From Phymatolithon calcareum (lineage: Eukaryota > Rhodophyta > Florideophyceae > Hapalidiales), in assembly GCA_977006965.1 (NCBI GenBank), contig OZ345385.1:1054001-1118000 (forward strand): DNA of 64,000 nt, read 5' to 3'. The notes beneath the pieces were generated by a model that ran no database searches, was not told the origin of the DNA, and was given only the letters and a program-made list of their open reading frames with translations. Of the stretch, positions 10,546 through 21,243 are shown in pieces. Position numbers and translations under genes: made by a program. Each line of letters opens with the position of its first letter. The first letter of the stretch is position 1.

Positions 10546-11661
10546 GTTCCCATCGGAGAGCAAGCGTTTCGCCGGAATTTTAGGTCTTGACTTTACCGTA
10601 TTACGCCAATTTGGAAAAAGCGCATGGAAATATGTATATTGCAGTATGATAATCCTGGAACTCGAAGAACACCTCCTTTTAAGTGATACTGCACAGTTTT
10701 GTGCAGCTCGGTGTGTCTTAAATGGTACACGTTTACAATACGCATTTTGTTTTCTCTGGCACCGGTGGTGCTGTTGCGGGTAGGCGGCATCGGACGGTGC
10801 GCGCCAATACTGGCGAAGCACCTTCATTATTGACTCTTTTCTGCGCAGCGACAAAAACATTGATTTTTCGTACTCTTTTTGGTGGGTTCATATTTTGGAC
10901 AATGGGCACCGCAAACCGCGTCCACGTCTTCGTGGAAACCGGGTACTGTACAGACCGAGTGCGGAGGCGGGCTGTCAGGTATACAGATGGGACGTGCACA
11001 TTTCTCCCCTATTCACACCCACAGTCATGTACGCTCTCCAAGACTCTGTCCTGCAGAGCGCGACTGTTGAGCGAAACCTGTATTGCTTCCTGTTTCTGGC
11101 TGAGAACGCAACTTTGGACGACGAGAAAAAACGGAGAATTGGGCAGAGAGACGACAAAGTATGCAAAGTGCAGCGCGCAGACGAAACCCCGACGATCATT
11201 CCGCTCTTTCTGGACCACGGGGAGCACAAATGAGTTCTCGTGCATGTGCCGTTCGCATTGCCGGTCTGGTATCCATTCAGAGGGTACAGGACGCCCCCAC
11301 AGCGAAGAGACTGATCGCGTGCGACTTTCGCATGATGACTAAATTGCATTCAATCCTCACGAGTTCCGGTCGCGCACAGGTTCACAAAAACTTCTTCGTC
11401 GTGCTAGATACGATCGCGCGTGCAACAAGAAGAGGTGATGGCGGTTCGTTTTCATATCGCCCGTGCACGCCCACATGGATGTTTGGCAAGGCGGTGTTTT
11501 GACTGGCCCTCTGCATATGGAGAAGGTGTTCTTTAGCGACGGTTGCTTGCCGGACTTTAAGTTCGTGGTCTCCACCAAGGGACGCACTATTTGTAACGGA
11601 ATGCACCCGTCGGGAACCGGGGACTGCACATGTCCTAATCGATATCCTACGCCTGAAGGGT
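10546..11661 (+). other. ORF fragments upstream of the C48 pseudogene, function unknown
   Basis: Several overlapping plus-strand frames cover this stretch. The more protein-like pieces are at 10895-11233 (includes CQVYRWDVHISPLFTPTVM) and 11463-11678 (includes KVFFSDGCLPDFKFVVSTKG), in different frames. With the frame at 11662 they may be one broken or spliced gene leading into the C48 domain. No domain is recognised in this part. Confidence 0.3.
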
Positions 11662-12727
11662 TTGGCCCTCACAGATGATGACATCGCCAAGACCCGCGAA
11701 GGTACCACCCCGGATACCTTCCGCTATGACCGGATCGCAGACGACATTGACGCTCAGTGCAACCGTTGCCGTTGCGAGCATGAACCCACGCGCCCGCCGT
11801 CGAAATATCCGTGCGACCGCGCGCCATGCAAGAGATCTGAATGCCCACCGCGCCGCCGGTCACGCTGCTCACCCCAACTCGAACACAGCCGGGTCCATGA
11901 AGCTCGCGTCGGCCACACTGCGGTCGTGGGCAAGGCTGCGATCGCCGACCCGGTCGCGAACGCTGTCAGATTGGTGCCGCCCAGTATCGTCAAGGTCGAC
12001 CCCCACGACAAAGCAATTGCTGCTGACGAGGTTCCATGCTCACACGTGATCGCGACTGTGGATTGCGTGCAGATCCCGCTGAAGGACATGAATACTCTGA
12101 AGGAGGGGAATTGGCTGAATGATTCCGTCCTTAACGCGTTCTTCCCGCTTCTCAAAACGGAATCTATTGCAGTGTTCTTCTCTTTCTTCTACGAGCGTTT
12201 GAAGTCCCCTACGGTCACTTTCACAGATCTCCTCCGCTAGTATAAGAAGCAGAGAATTAACTACCGCGACGCTGAGATTCTTCTGTTCCCTCTCCACTGC
12301 GACAAAACGAAGCATTGGGGCGTTATTTGTGTGCCCGTCGATCGCGCCGTCATCTCGCTCTACGAGTCCGTGATGGGCTCCAAAGTAATTTTGTTGTTAA
12401 GGGAGTCGCGGTCCAGGGCCTTAGCAATGAGCCAGATATTCTCAAACGATGTTTTCACGGTGTCCAAGACATGATTTGTCGACGCGCAATACTGCAAACG
12501 GCCAATCGTGAAAACATCTCGGTCCGCACTATGCGCGCTTGAAGGCGCAACGTGGACCGGTGTCCACTTTCGACAACCACGGTTTCGTCCTAGTTATTGA
12601 GGCGGCGATGAGGTGGAAGCAGCGGCGAGCGACGGAGGGTGCCGCCCGCGAGAGAGTCCTGTGCACGATTGCTGAGATTACTGTGCCGCTGCGCACAGTA
12701 TTGACCAAGTGCCATGCATATCGCTGA
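11662..12727 (+). pseudogene. Ulp1/SENP-like C48 cysteine protease, decayed
   Basis: The frame at 11662-12240 (192 codons) has a low-complexity Cys/Arg-rich N-terminal half, then IPLKDMNTLKEGNWLNDSVL, the entry motif of the C48 (Ulp1) fold. A TAG at 12238 stops it. In the same frame beyond the stop follow LLFPLHCDKTKHWGVICVPV (the catalytic His-Trp box) and LYESVMGS, where the family normally has Asp. The cysteine box appears only after another stop and a frame change, as TFDNHGFVLVIEAAMRW: the expected Asp-Cys-Gly is Asp-Asn-His-Gly. The stop, the frameshift and the loss of both Asp and Cys mean it is not a working SUMO/ubiquitin-like protease. Ulp1-type genes are often carried by plant and protist DNA transposons, so a transposon origin is possible, though I find no transposase beside it. 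Confidence 0.8.
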
Positions 12728-13458
12728 AACATCAAAGTCATGATCCCTTTGCTTTGTGCAGCGAGTAGGCATTGCACCGCAATGGCGCGGGCGGAGAAAA
12801 TGCTGAGGACGGCGCAGATTCGGCATGGGCGACATGGGCAGCGTGGAATCGGGCGCGGATTCGGCGGGAGGTGGACGAAAGTAATTCCATCTCCCACCCG
12901 GAAGCAGGGATCGATTTCAGCTCCAGCGCAGTACGAAAGCACGGTACCCGCATGGCGAGATTCGGTGTACCTTGGGCCTGAAATGCAGGGGAGGCAATGG
13001 CTAACGAAGAATTATACTCTTCAGTAAAAGAAGGTATTACTCTCATTGACTGACGAGTACTGTTGTTAGAAGCGGTAAGAGCCGCCGTGGTACGCAGCGG
13101 TGTTGGCACAGGTGCCACAGGTGGTGGCACCTGACTATGACTGAGGAGGTGCGTCCCGCTGTAGGACACTGGTGTTAATGGCATGGCTTGGCACAATGTG
13201 TGCAACCAAGGCCGCGACGTTTAAGTTGCCGACGCAAGCAGTGCCCGGGAGATCACATCGTATTTTAATCTCTTTTTATGTTAGTTGCTCCTACAGTGAG
13301 CAGGGAACTCCTCGCGGGAGCTCGTAAAAACCCAGGCAAAGCGAATATAGTATTAGCCTTCTAGACCCGTGCGGTGAAGAGAAAAAGATAGCTCTTCGGT
13401 CGCGCCGACGAGCGCCCCGAACGATAAAGTGAGCGTTCTCCCAGTCCTCGCGTTCCCC
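12728..13458. other. no gene seen
   Basis: Mixed short frames on both strands. Around 13090-13130 is a short GGTG/GGCACC-rich patch. Nothing recognisable. Confidence 0.35.
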
Positions 13459-13660
13459 TGATTGCCATCCCCAGTCAAACTGACGGCGTGTGGCCCGATG
13501 CCTAGACATTGCTGCATTATTTTTTCTGCGCACTACGTGTAATGTACAGGTGTAGCCCTAATTGCGGCCGGCGTCGGCGGACGGATATCGATAGCATCGT
13601 CACCCAAGTGGTAGGCTGGCCATGCCCGTGGATCACCCGTCGCCGTCCTCACCTCGTCTC
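13459..13660 (-). repeat. left arm of an inverted repeat
   Basis: The complement of this arm matches 14545-14724 closely (shared phrases CAGCCTACC, GATATCCGT, GTGCGCAGAAAAAATAATGC, CAGTTTGACTGGGGATGGCA). The left arm has about 20 extra bases near 13550. The arms enclose about 880 bp with no recognised gene. The layout fits a foldback element or terminal inverted repeats of a non-autonomous transposon. Confidence 0.85.
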
Positions 13661-14544
13661 CACCCGCGACCACCACCTGCCCCCCAACGTCAACTTTTAT
13701 GACCTTTCCACTTGGTTTCTCACCATACCGGCAGGTCCTCTCGCCCCGTTGATGTCTGCCCCCGCTTCGCTCGCTTCCTAATCTGTGCTGTGCGCGTTTT
13801 GCGCAGGCTGTCGTCTGCACTTCCACGCTTCAGTGCTGCGTTCTCAGCGACGATCTGGTTGTGGTCAGAGCTCTTAGAGTTCCGTACAGGATGAAATTAG
13901 GATGATGCGTACTACTCGTCGGCTGTGGCATCCTTTTAAGTCGAGTGCTTGGACGGCGAAAAGAATTTTATTCTATTACACGACTGCCCCAGCAGACTAT
14001 TATCCTGTAGCCGATAAATTTGTAATAAAGCCAGCAGTGATACATCTTATTTTGCTTAAGGGAAATATGGTTATTGTCGAGGAATCTACAGTAGACCTGC
14101 TCCAGGTCAGGATAGTCTTGAGCCCATGGTAGGATTTTCGTCTATTAAAGAAGCAGCAATGTACATTTATTTCTAATATATAGTCGGTTACAATCGAATC
14201 TGCATTAAAGGATGTTACGAATTCAGTCGCATTCCGCGGCGGAAATTAAACGACCTGAACCCTTGTTCCTGAGCCATGCAACTCGTTGGCGGTCGACCGG
14301 GCTGTACCAAAGTCAGAATCGAAGCCTAAAGCGAAAAGTACACTCCAGAGGCGAGGACGGAAGGTGGGAAAATTTAGATATTGTTGGTGGGTCTTGCAAG
14401 AAAACAAAGAGGTAGGAAGGAAGAGATAGTAGGTGACCAAAGTACGAATGAATAAATAGATCGCAATTGACAGGTAAATGGTCTGCCAGGCCGAGCGGCC
14501 AAGCTTGAGCAACGCGCGTGATCCAGATATGTGAAAGCGCGGGT
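13661..14544. other. spacer between inverted-repeat arms, no gene seen
   Basis: About 880 bases between the two arms. Only short frames (60-76 codons) occur and none resembles a known protein. Confidence 0.4.
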
Positions 14545-14724
14545 GGCGAGATGATGATGGTGGCGGGCGATCCAGGGGCATGGCCAGCCTACCGCTTGGG
14601 TGACGACGCTATCGATATCCGTACGCCGACGCCGTGTACATTACAAGTAGTGCGCAGAAAAAATAATGCTGCAATGTCTAGACACCGGGCCACACGGCGT
14701 CAGTTTGACTGGGGATGGCAATCA
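14545..14724 (+). repeat. right arm of an inverted repeat
   Basis: Partner of the arm at 13459-13660. The homology stops at GGCAATCA, right at the start of a long quasi-palindrome. Confidence 0.85.
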
Positions 14725-14798
14725 TGTCGCGTTCCCCCACTCCCAATTGGGCGTGGGGGAACGCGACATGATTGAAGAACAGTTAACTGTTCTTCAAT
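14719..14798. repeat. 56-bp quasi-palindrome plus 28-bp perfect palindrome
   Basis: Arms 14719-14740 and 14753-14774 are perfect 22-bp complements (CAATCATGTCGCGTTCCCCC...). The 12-bp centre holds CCCAATTGGG, so only the pair 14741/14752 fails to match across 56 bp. Overlapping its right edge, 14771-14798 is a perfect 28-bp palindrome centred on AGTTAACT, followed by a T run. As RNA the two stems would be mutually exclusive at the overlap. Confidence 0.95.
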
Positions 14799-14880
14799 TT
14801 TTTTGACCTTTTTGCTTTATTTTTTTTGAAGAGCACTTCTAGTTTTCGTAAAATAATTTGGAACAATTTGCATACGAGGA

Positions 14881-14970
14881 AATTCACTAAATGCCCCTGA
14901 AAAAGTGGCGAAATTTACTAAAATTTAGTAAATTGGCATTTAATGCCCTTTTTTTACCGTTTAGTGAAAT
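14881..14970. repeat. AT-rich imperfect hairpin
   Basis: A 23-bp near-palindrome (14912-14934, AATTTACTAAA / TTTAGTAAATT) sits within a wider imperfect foldback. In it AATTCACTAAA at 14881 faces TTTAGTGAAATT at about 14959. It is non-coding. Confidence 0.7.
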
Positions 14971-15120
14971 TGCCCACATACAGTGTAAGTAAAATTTTCC
15001 TATTTTTTCATTTAAATTTTTGCGAATCTTCTCAATGATTGGGCCCCTTTTATGGACACGCAAGCGCTCTTCATACTTACTCCACTCCAGCCCCCAAGCC
15101 TGCCGCACTGCCAGCCCGCC

Positions 15121-15387
15121 GCGCGAAGCAGCTTCTTGTGACGCGACGCCAAGTCGCTGACGCGAAAGGCTTCCGAGCGCGAGCTGTCCGCCGTGCACCC
15201 AAGCCCGCCGCGCAAAGCAGCTTCTTGTGACGCGACGCCAAGTCGCTGACGCAAAAGGCTTCCGAGCGCGAGCTGTCTGCCCTGCACCCAAGCCCGCCGC
15301 GCAAGCTGCTTTTCGCGACTCTACCCGAGTTGCAAACGCAAAAGGCTTTCGAGCGCGAGCGGCCTGTGTGCATCGGCTGTCCGCGCG
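15121..15387. repeat. 89-bp tandem repeat, three units
   Basis: Units start at 15121, 15210 and 15299 (GCGC(G/A)AAGC...). The first two are nearly identical and the third is diverged. Each carries GACGC(G/A)AAAGGCTTCCGAGC. Because 89 is not a multiple of three, the long frames seen here on both strands are not conserved in phase, so the repeat is unlikely to be coding. Confidence 0.9.
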
Positions 15388-15535
15388 GCGCCTTGCCCTT
15401 CGCAAAGCTGCTGGCCACCAAATTCCGTGTCGGCACGCCCTCCGATGTCAGTCTTCGCTTTGTCCGGGAACCTACCGTCGTCTCTCTCGCTGATCTTATT
15501 AAGTCTGGCACTCTCGTTGTGCGCATTGATATAGT

Positions 15536-16849
15536 ATGACGGAGTATTGCTGGAAAAGTCATGTCGCGAAAGCGCAAGTTTGTGGATCTGCATCTTCGGC
15601 TGTATCTCTGTCGGATTCGAAAGACATATTTTTTTTCGTAGGCGATACAAACCGTGTTGTTTTCCAATCCCGACAGAAATCTCATTATGAAATATGGGCC
15701 CTCAGTGATGTCCCTGTGCGCACTTTTCACTTTCAAGGCCTGGACGCAACATATACGCGTATGAACCTGGAAGATCAATATGTGACAGAAGCATTTACGC
15801 GAGCTATACGAGAGGGTGTTTTCCGATTGATAGGACAATACTCTTGCGCAAACGTCCTCTGTGGAACCCAGAATTCACCAGCGGCGTATATCCTGACAGC
15901 GCAGCCAGTGCCAATATTGTTTAATGAAGACGAAACTCGATGTGGCGCTGTGAAGGTGCAGAAGGTCAGGAGAGGAGCCCAAACGATTAATATATATCGT
16001 GCTCACTTCGGAGGAGACCAAAATGTTTGCTTTCATAGACAGAGGCTGTATATGGTTGGAGCAACGCAAGAACCAGGGCCTGATGATATTTTTACCAACA
16101 AGCTCAAGGACATTTACAACATGCGTATAGTCAAGAATATGGCAGCAAACGGTAAAGACCTGGTTACATTCCGCACGAAAAATCTTTATGTTGTTGCAGA
16201 CTGCAAGCGAATTATAGCCGTCGGCGTAAACGTTATGCCAGGAAGAGAGTACATGTTGATGAGGTCTTCCAGATATTCGGAAAGATCACTGACACACAGT
16301 CTTCATGACTCCGAATACTTCGACAACGCGGAGAAGGGGAAGTTGTTGGTCATGGTAGAGGGGATGAAGGTATACGCCAAGGAGGGACTTGAGGTTCCCC
16401 AGGTCCGCATTTACGTGGAAGAGGGCTTTGAGGCGAATAATTTGGAGTTGGCGAATTTTTGGAAGTTTATCGAGCGGTTTTCGCGAGTCGTGAAACACAG
16501 AGGAAAGCCGATGGCCTTGACCGAGATGGCCAAGCTTTCACATTCCACGCCGAGACAAGTACTGGGGTACTTCTGTCGCGTGCGCCGAGCGATGCCCCTT
16601 CTCAGTGGAGAGACCTGTGCGGTGGGGGAGGCGGGCATTGGAGAAAAGCTGTTCATCGATACACAGAAGCATCCTGTTAGGAAACTATTGGGCCTAACAC
16701 TGATCCGACTAGGAGAGCACACTTTCCGCCTACGTGATGGTGTGGCAGTATACGTGAGCAAGGAAGACCCAGAGCACCTGACTACAGATAGCAGATCGGG
16801 AAGAAGATTGCTTGCGAATGATGTGGACCTGGTCGTGCGAGCAGTGTAG
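15536..16849 (+). CDS. unassigned 437-codon protein
   Basis: This is the longest unbroken frame in the window without a family assignment. An in-frame stop lies at 15527-15529, so ATG at 15536 is the first start. An alternative N-terminus in another frame (MSRKRKFVDLHLRLY, just downstream) would need a frame change or splicing. The protein is mixed alpha/beta-like and fairly basic, with no signal peptide, clear membrane segment or zinc finger. Distinct stretches include FHFQGLDATYTRMN, AYILTAQPVPILFNEDE, IIAVGVNVMPGREYMLM, KLLVMVEGMKVYAKEG and LGYFCRVRRAMPLLSGE. Upstream is the 89-bp tandem repeat and downstream is unannotated sequence. No transposase, RT or integrase motif is visible. It may be a real host gene, a transposon accessory ORF or an unknown viral-type gene. 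I do not assign a function. Confidence 0.6.
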   Translation: MTEYCWKSHVAKAQVCGSASSAVSLSDSKDIFFFVGDTNRVVFQSRQKSHYEIWALSDVPVRTFHFQGLDATYTRMNLEDQYVTEAFTRAIREGVFRLIGQYSCANVLCGTQNSPAAYILTAQPVPILFNEDETRCGAVKVQKVRRGAQTINIYRAHFGGDQNVCFHRQRLYMVGATQEPGPDDIFTNKLKDIYNMRIVKNMAANGKDLVTFRTKNLYVVADCKRIIAVGVNVMPGREYMLMRSSRYSERSLTHSLHDSEYFDNAEKGKLLVMVEGMKVYAKEGLEVPQVRIYVEEGFEANNLELANFWKFIERFSRVVKHRGKPMALTEMAKLSHSTPRQVLGYFCRVRRAMPLLSGETCAVGEAGIGEKLFIDTQKHPVRKLLGLTLIRLGEHTFRLRDGVAVYVSKEDPEHLTTDSRSGRRLLANDVDLVVRAV

Positions 16850-17411
16850 TAAAAGATTATGTTTACCCAGTTGTCGCTTGTCGCGCGCTTGGGCGGGAAG
16901 TCCGCGTCGCGTTTCACCGACGCGTGCGCCGGCGGCGCCGCGCAGAGTCCATTCCAAATCAGAGCGGGCGGGGGCGGCGCGGCCATTTCATTTACAAATG
17001 ACCACGGGGAGGAGTACAGTTCCTACGCAGTCGCGGTGCAGTGCCCCCCGTCGCCACAATCGACCCCGTCTACTGCTCGCTGAGAGTGATTTGTGTCTCC
17101 CCGTCCCTGTTGTTTGCCACAGGCTGCTTTTTTCATCCCTTTCCTCGCGTGTGGAGACATCTTTTGCCCTCTTGGCCCACATAGTTCTGCCATAATCGCG
17201 TTTACTACCAGGTAGTTTGCGAAGCGCTTCTAACCCTCATTCTAATCCGCGCGCCTTCGTGGCCTCAATATCGTACTTATACGTTCAATTAGACTCTTAT
17301 TTTTTCTGACTGCCTTCTCATTTTGTTGAGGATCGCCTCCGTCGACTTTCGCAAAATAATAACAAATGCCTGCTGGAACTTTTTTCCTTTCCAAAACTTC
17401 TTTAACGTTAT
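16850..17411. other. no gene seen
   Basis: GC-rich just after the 437-codon ORF, then AT-rich. Short overlapping frames only. Confidence 0.4.
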
Positions 17412-18000
17412 ACAAGGTAGTGCTGGCGCGAAGGGGAAGTCAGAGAAAATTATAGTTTACATTGAAAAACATTGCAAGAACACAGAATGAGAACTGCACG
17501 CATAGCAAAGTAAAGCCCGGTAAGCGGCAGAAGGTTTGCTCCAACGTTTTGAATCCACTATCCACACACGCCGCGGTCCGTCCTTATGACTCTGGGAACG
17601 CCAAGAATACTGCGACGGAGGCGCGGCGCCAATCACTCTAAGCGCGGCAGCAGTCGGCGTCCATTGCGATACGTTGGAGAGCAGCCACCATGGGGGTCGG
17701 ACGGTGTATTTTGCAGAGGCGCCGACAAGGCATTCACTTCCCGAGGGGCACTGCGCGTCAGCCAGGCGGTGCATTGTGCAGAGGTGGCCGGCGTCGCGTG
17801 GGGCGAACAACTGGTTAACCACAGCCGGACGGCGTATTCGGCACAGAGCGCAGCCAAGTCATTGATTTCGAACAGTGCGGCAAAGCGCGGCGGCAAGGCA
17901 CACGACGCAGTTCGGCGAGGACCGTTTTGGGACCTGCATCGCCAGGGGTGTGGGGCAGAGCAGCGGGCAGGCGGACGATGCAATATGGCGACGGTTGCGT
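17412..18000 (-). repeat. diverged repeat family shared with 50955-51405
   Basis: The complement of this stretch aligns along its length with 50955-51405. Shared landmarks in order are a TGCATCGTxCGCxTGCCCGCTG block, GCTCTCCAACGTAT, GTGATTGGCGCC (AGCAATTAGCGCC in the other copy), TTGGAGC(A/G)A, TGCTATGC and GTAAACTATAAT. Some segments keep the same reading phase, for example YCIVRLPAALPHTPGDA here and YCIVRLPAAVPHAAGD there. That hints at an old coding sequence, but both copies are interrupted. Confidence 0.75.
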
Positions 18001-18520
18001 TGAGGCATGCCTCGCCGACGGCGTGGGGCAGCGGCGTATAGTGTTTTCCACGTGTCAAACCGTCAATCGGACCTGTGTTCGGGACCGCCCTGGGCCAGTT
18101 GGCCCTTGGTGACGACACGGCGCTGCCGTTTGGTGGACAATTAAGGTTCACTCGGAAAGTCGTTGTTTGGGCATTAAGTTTGAAATCTTCGTTTCTTGCT
18201 TTCTCTTGCCAGGAGTACCAAAACTGTAACAAGCCATGCATTGTTGTTGTCTCAATGAAATATACATCCATTCAATAACCGGGGCGTGTTATTCCCGAAT
18301 CCAGTGTTGGAGACAATTATCATTCCTCTCTATAAGGGGCTCTATGTTTAGGATATCCTCGTTCTAAAATATGAATCCACGCTTGTAATACTCGCCAACT
18401 TTTTATCATTTTTATATGGCAAACTACGTGTTCGCGATTAAGGAAGTACCGCAGCGCGAAAGCGTTAGCACAAGACGTTTTTGCCAATTGAAAACTTCAA
18501 TCAAGCAGCGTACGCTCCGA
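18001..18520. other. no gene seen
   Basis: A minus-strand frame crosses from the repeat to about 18271 but has no recognised domain. Nothing else is visible. Confidence 0.35.
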
Positions 18521-18655
18521 ACAAGGATCAGGACACACCTGTTCTCCTGCCGATTACCCCTTGAATATAGTGACACGCTCTGAATAAACAAAGGACCAGG
18601 AACACTTGTTCTCCCTGTCGATTACCGCTTGCATATGGCGCCACACGTATGTGCA
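18521..18655 (+). repeat. 67-bp imperfect tandem duplication
   Basis: Units 18521-18587 and 18588-18655 both read ACAA(A)GGA(T/C)CAGGA...TTGTTCTCC..GATTACC.CTTG. Confidence 0.8.
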
Positions 18656-18956
18656 GCGTGAGCAGCTAATATGTGTTGAGTTACCTCTCGTCCACCGCGC
18701 GGCAGTTCTGTACCTGTAGGAAGCGGTCCTGAGCGAAGCAAACGTAGACCACACAGTCCTGCGCCATCCCACTAAACAATGTTCTTACGCACGTCATGCG
18801 CGTCTCTGTACACCGAGAATGGCTTCCAGCTATTTTCCGTGGGACTGACGTGGGATTTTTCGGTCACGTAGTCGAGGCACGGGTGTCATACGTATCGCGA
18901 ATTGCAGTCTCATCACTATCCTAAGTCATATGTCACTCATAGTACGTCATAGACAT

Positions 18957-19060
18957 GACAAAACGACGAGTCCCTGTATATGGGACCTGGAGATATACTA
19001 CAAAGAACAAGCTCCGAGAAGCTGCTCCCATACAGTCTTAGGAGTGCTACTGAACAACTC
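18957..19060 (+). mobile_element. LINE 3'-end fragment (beta-like)
   Basis: This resembles the inserted LINE end at 41200-41290: both have ACGACGAGTCCCTGTAT, GATATACTA and GAAGCTGCTCCC(A/G)TACAGTCTTAG. In the 41-kb copy this follows the ORF2 terminus ending MENDESLY. Here only the last bases of ORF2 and the 3' UTR remain. Confidence 0.6.
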
Positions 19061-19769
19061 TGAAGTTGCTTCAAAAAAACCGCAAATTATGGACGCCCCA
19101 CGAGATATTTCCCTTAATCGTATAGTGGAAACTGTAGGCACAGTCAGGACAGAGCGCAAGAATAAGACGACTTCATACAAGCTTCTGTTGCGGTCATTTC
19201 TCTTGCTTACTGACAAACATAATATTCGGAGACCTCGTCGGCGTATTAGAGCAGAATGTTTCTGCAAGTGTGCCTTATAGGTCAAATAATGATAATAAGT
19301 ATTGCCGCACATCAGAGATCCGTGCAAGGTTTTCTGTCGACACGCACTCTTCCCATTTTCACTGTCCTGTGAAGATGCGTACACAATGTCACAAAAGCCG
19401 CACGGGCATTGGTGCTCAGTCTTCTGAAAATGATAGTGGAAAAGATGTATAAGTACAGTGGTTTAGAAGGATGTGTTCGATCGAGGCCGGCACAGTCAAG
19501 TTGGTGCATGCAGCAGTCTAGAGTCACTTTCCGCGGCGAAAATTCAATCGAAGTCTACTGTACCACTTGAGCACCAAAGCCAAAATCTCACTTCGCAGCG
19601 CGTAACGTCCGCGAACTGCGGTAGCGCCGCACATGCCGTTGGTACTCATCACTTCAGGTGCCGAAACAAGTTTCGTTGTCGTAAAGCATCGGACACAAGA
19701 TTGTTTGGATAGAACGCGAAAAGGAAGAAGAATTGGAAACGTTTTGAAGCAGACATAGTACACCAGCAA
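19061..19769. other. no gene seen
   Basis: About 700 bases with short frames only. Confidence 0.4.
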
Positions 19770-20060
19770 ACGTTTCACAGAAATTAAAAACGGATTGAAA
19801 ACGATTTAAGGTATTTAAAAAAGACTTATAAACGATTGTAAGCAATTATAAAAGACGCCAAATCGTTTTCCAGCACTCAGAAAGGATTTGTGGACGCTTT
19901 GCAGTAATCATAAAAGACGCGTAAACAATTTTGCAGCAAACAGAAAAAATATGCTAACGATTTTTTGCAATTATAAAAGTCCAGCAAACGATTCCAAGAA
20001 TCTGTGTTAATCGTTTTACAAAAAAGAGTCCGAAACGTTTCGAAAAAAAAGGAAACTCGA
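19770..20060. repeat. degenerate ~62-bp tandem repeat
   Basis: Repeating phrases GCAATTATAAAAGACGC..AAACGATTTT and CAGCAA.CAGAAA recur at roughly 62-bp steps from about 19829, with more diverged units before and after. The stretch is AT-rich and non-coding. Confidence 0.7.
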
Positions 20061-20186
20061 AAATCTAAAGAACACTGTCGGTATTCGTTAGTGAGGCAAT
20101 AGTAATTAATCCTTAAAGACACGACGTGTTTTCTTCTCCTCTGAACATTTTAGCAATCCGTCAAGAGAACAAGGCCGCTTTCATCT

Positions 20187-20444
20187 AAGGGTTGTCGACC
20201 CTCTTCGGGATCAAGCGGGCGGACTGCGGCGCGTCGGTAACGCTCACTCGACGAGCGATTGCCTGCCTCTTCCAATGCGAGTTCCACTGCGCCGCAGCCC
20301 GCGCAGGACGGGGAGGCGCAAGAACGTCTGCGAGAAGAAGGGCAGGATGCGGGATGCCGGGCAGACGTAGCGACACCTGATAAGGTACGCTATGCTCGAG
20401 GCTAGTGGCTGAGGGGACCCATATGTTGCTCGTCGCGGTACGCC
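20187..20444 (+). repeat. 258-bp direct repeat, copy 1
   Basis: Nearly identical to 21244-21501, 1057 bp downstream. It begins AAGGGTTGTCGACCCTC and ends GTCGCGGTACGCC. The unit is GC-rich with short frames on both strands that are not convincingly coding. The Ty3/gypsy 5' LTR starts exactly where copy 2 ends, so copy 2 was the insertion site. Confidence 0.9.
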
Positions 20445-20590
20445 CAAATCTGGTAAGACCCTTCTCATCTCAGTGCGAGCTCGGTGTCCGGCCTGGTCGC
20501 GCGTGAAGCGAGGGCGCATAAACCGCAGGAAAAATATTAATGGTTCAATTAAGGAAAGCCGGAGATTTTTTCGTCAGCGATCTTTGTTCA

Positions 20591-20782
20591 ACCAATAAGA
20601 TAATGACAAGTGTCATTTTCTTATTGGTCCATGTTGTGTCTTCATACTTCTTGAAGCTTTTATATTTTGATATTCGATATTTCAAAATTCGACGAAACTT
20701 TCTCATCCGGACGCGATATTAGGAGTATATAGCGTCCGGATGAGAATTTTAGAATCTAAGTTTCCTCTAAAAGTTTTAAATT
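20591..20782 (+). repeat. 192-bp direct repeat with hairpin, copy 1
   Basis: Repeated at 20883-21074 (offset 292). Each copy contains a perfect 14-bp stem TCTCATCCGGACGC / GCGTCCGGATGAGA (20701-20714 with 20732-20745; 20993-21006 with 21024-21037) around a GATATTAGGAGTATATA loop. The two copies lie between the 258-bp direct repeats. Confidence 0.92.
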
Positions 20783-20882
20783 GTTAATATTTCCAGGAAA
20801 AGAAAATGCTAATGAAAGGAGAACACTTGTCACAATTTTATTGGTCCATGTTCTGCTCGAAAAAGGTCTTTATCAGTAAAAA

Positions 20883-21074
20883 ACCAATAATATCATGACA
20901 AATGTCATTTTCTTATTGGTCCATGTTGTGTCTTCATACTTCTTGAAGCTTTTATATTTTGATATTCGATATTTCAAAATTCGACGAAACTTTCTCATCC
21001 GGACGCGATATTAGGAGTATATAGCGTCCGGATGAGAGTTTTCGAATCTACTTTTCCTCCAAAAGTTTTAAATT
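20883..21074 (+). repeat. 192-bp direct repeat with hairpin, copy 2
   Basis: Second copy of the unit at 20591-20782. It keeps the 14-bp hairpin stem intact while bases just outside it differ (for example GAATTTTAGAATC against GAGTTTTCGAATC). Confidence 0.92.
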
Positions 21075-21243
21075 TAGTAAAATATAACTTTGGCCGTTAT
21101 GGCGCTGATTTTTCTATGCGAATCGAGGCTGTATTCGCATACATGCTCATATGGCCTGGAAAACCATAGAATCTCAGCGCCATACAGTCCACTTTTCGTT
21201 ATATTTTTTGCAAGTGCGCCATACCGGCCACCCGGAAATAGTA

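Noticed and set aside
14887-15838. Long minus-strand ORFs (172 and 253 codons)
   Set aside because: They are created by the GC-rich 89-bp tandem repeat, whose length is not a multiple of three, and they run antisense to the better 437-codon frame.
16411-16986. 191-codon minus-strand ORF
   Set aside because: It is the antisense shadow of the 437-codon frame, Pro/Ser/Arg-rich with no motif.
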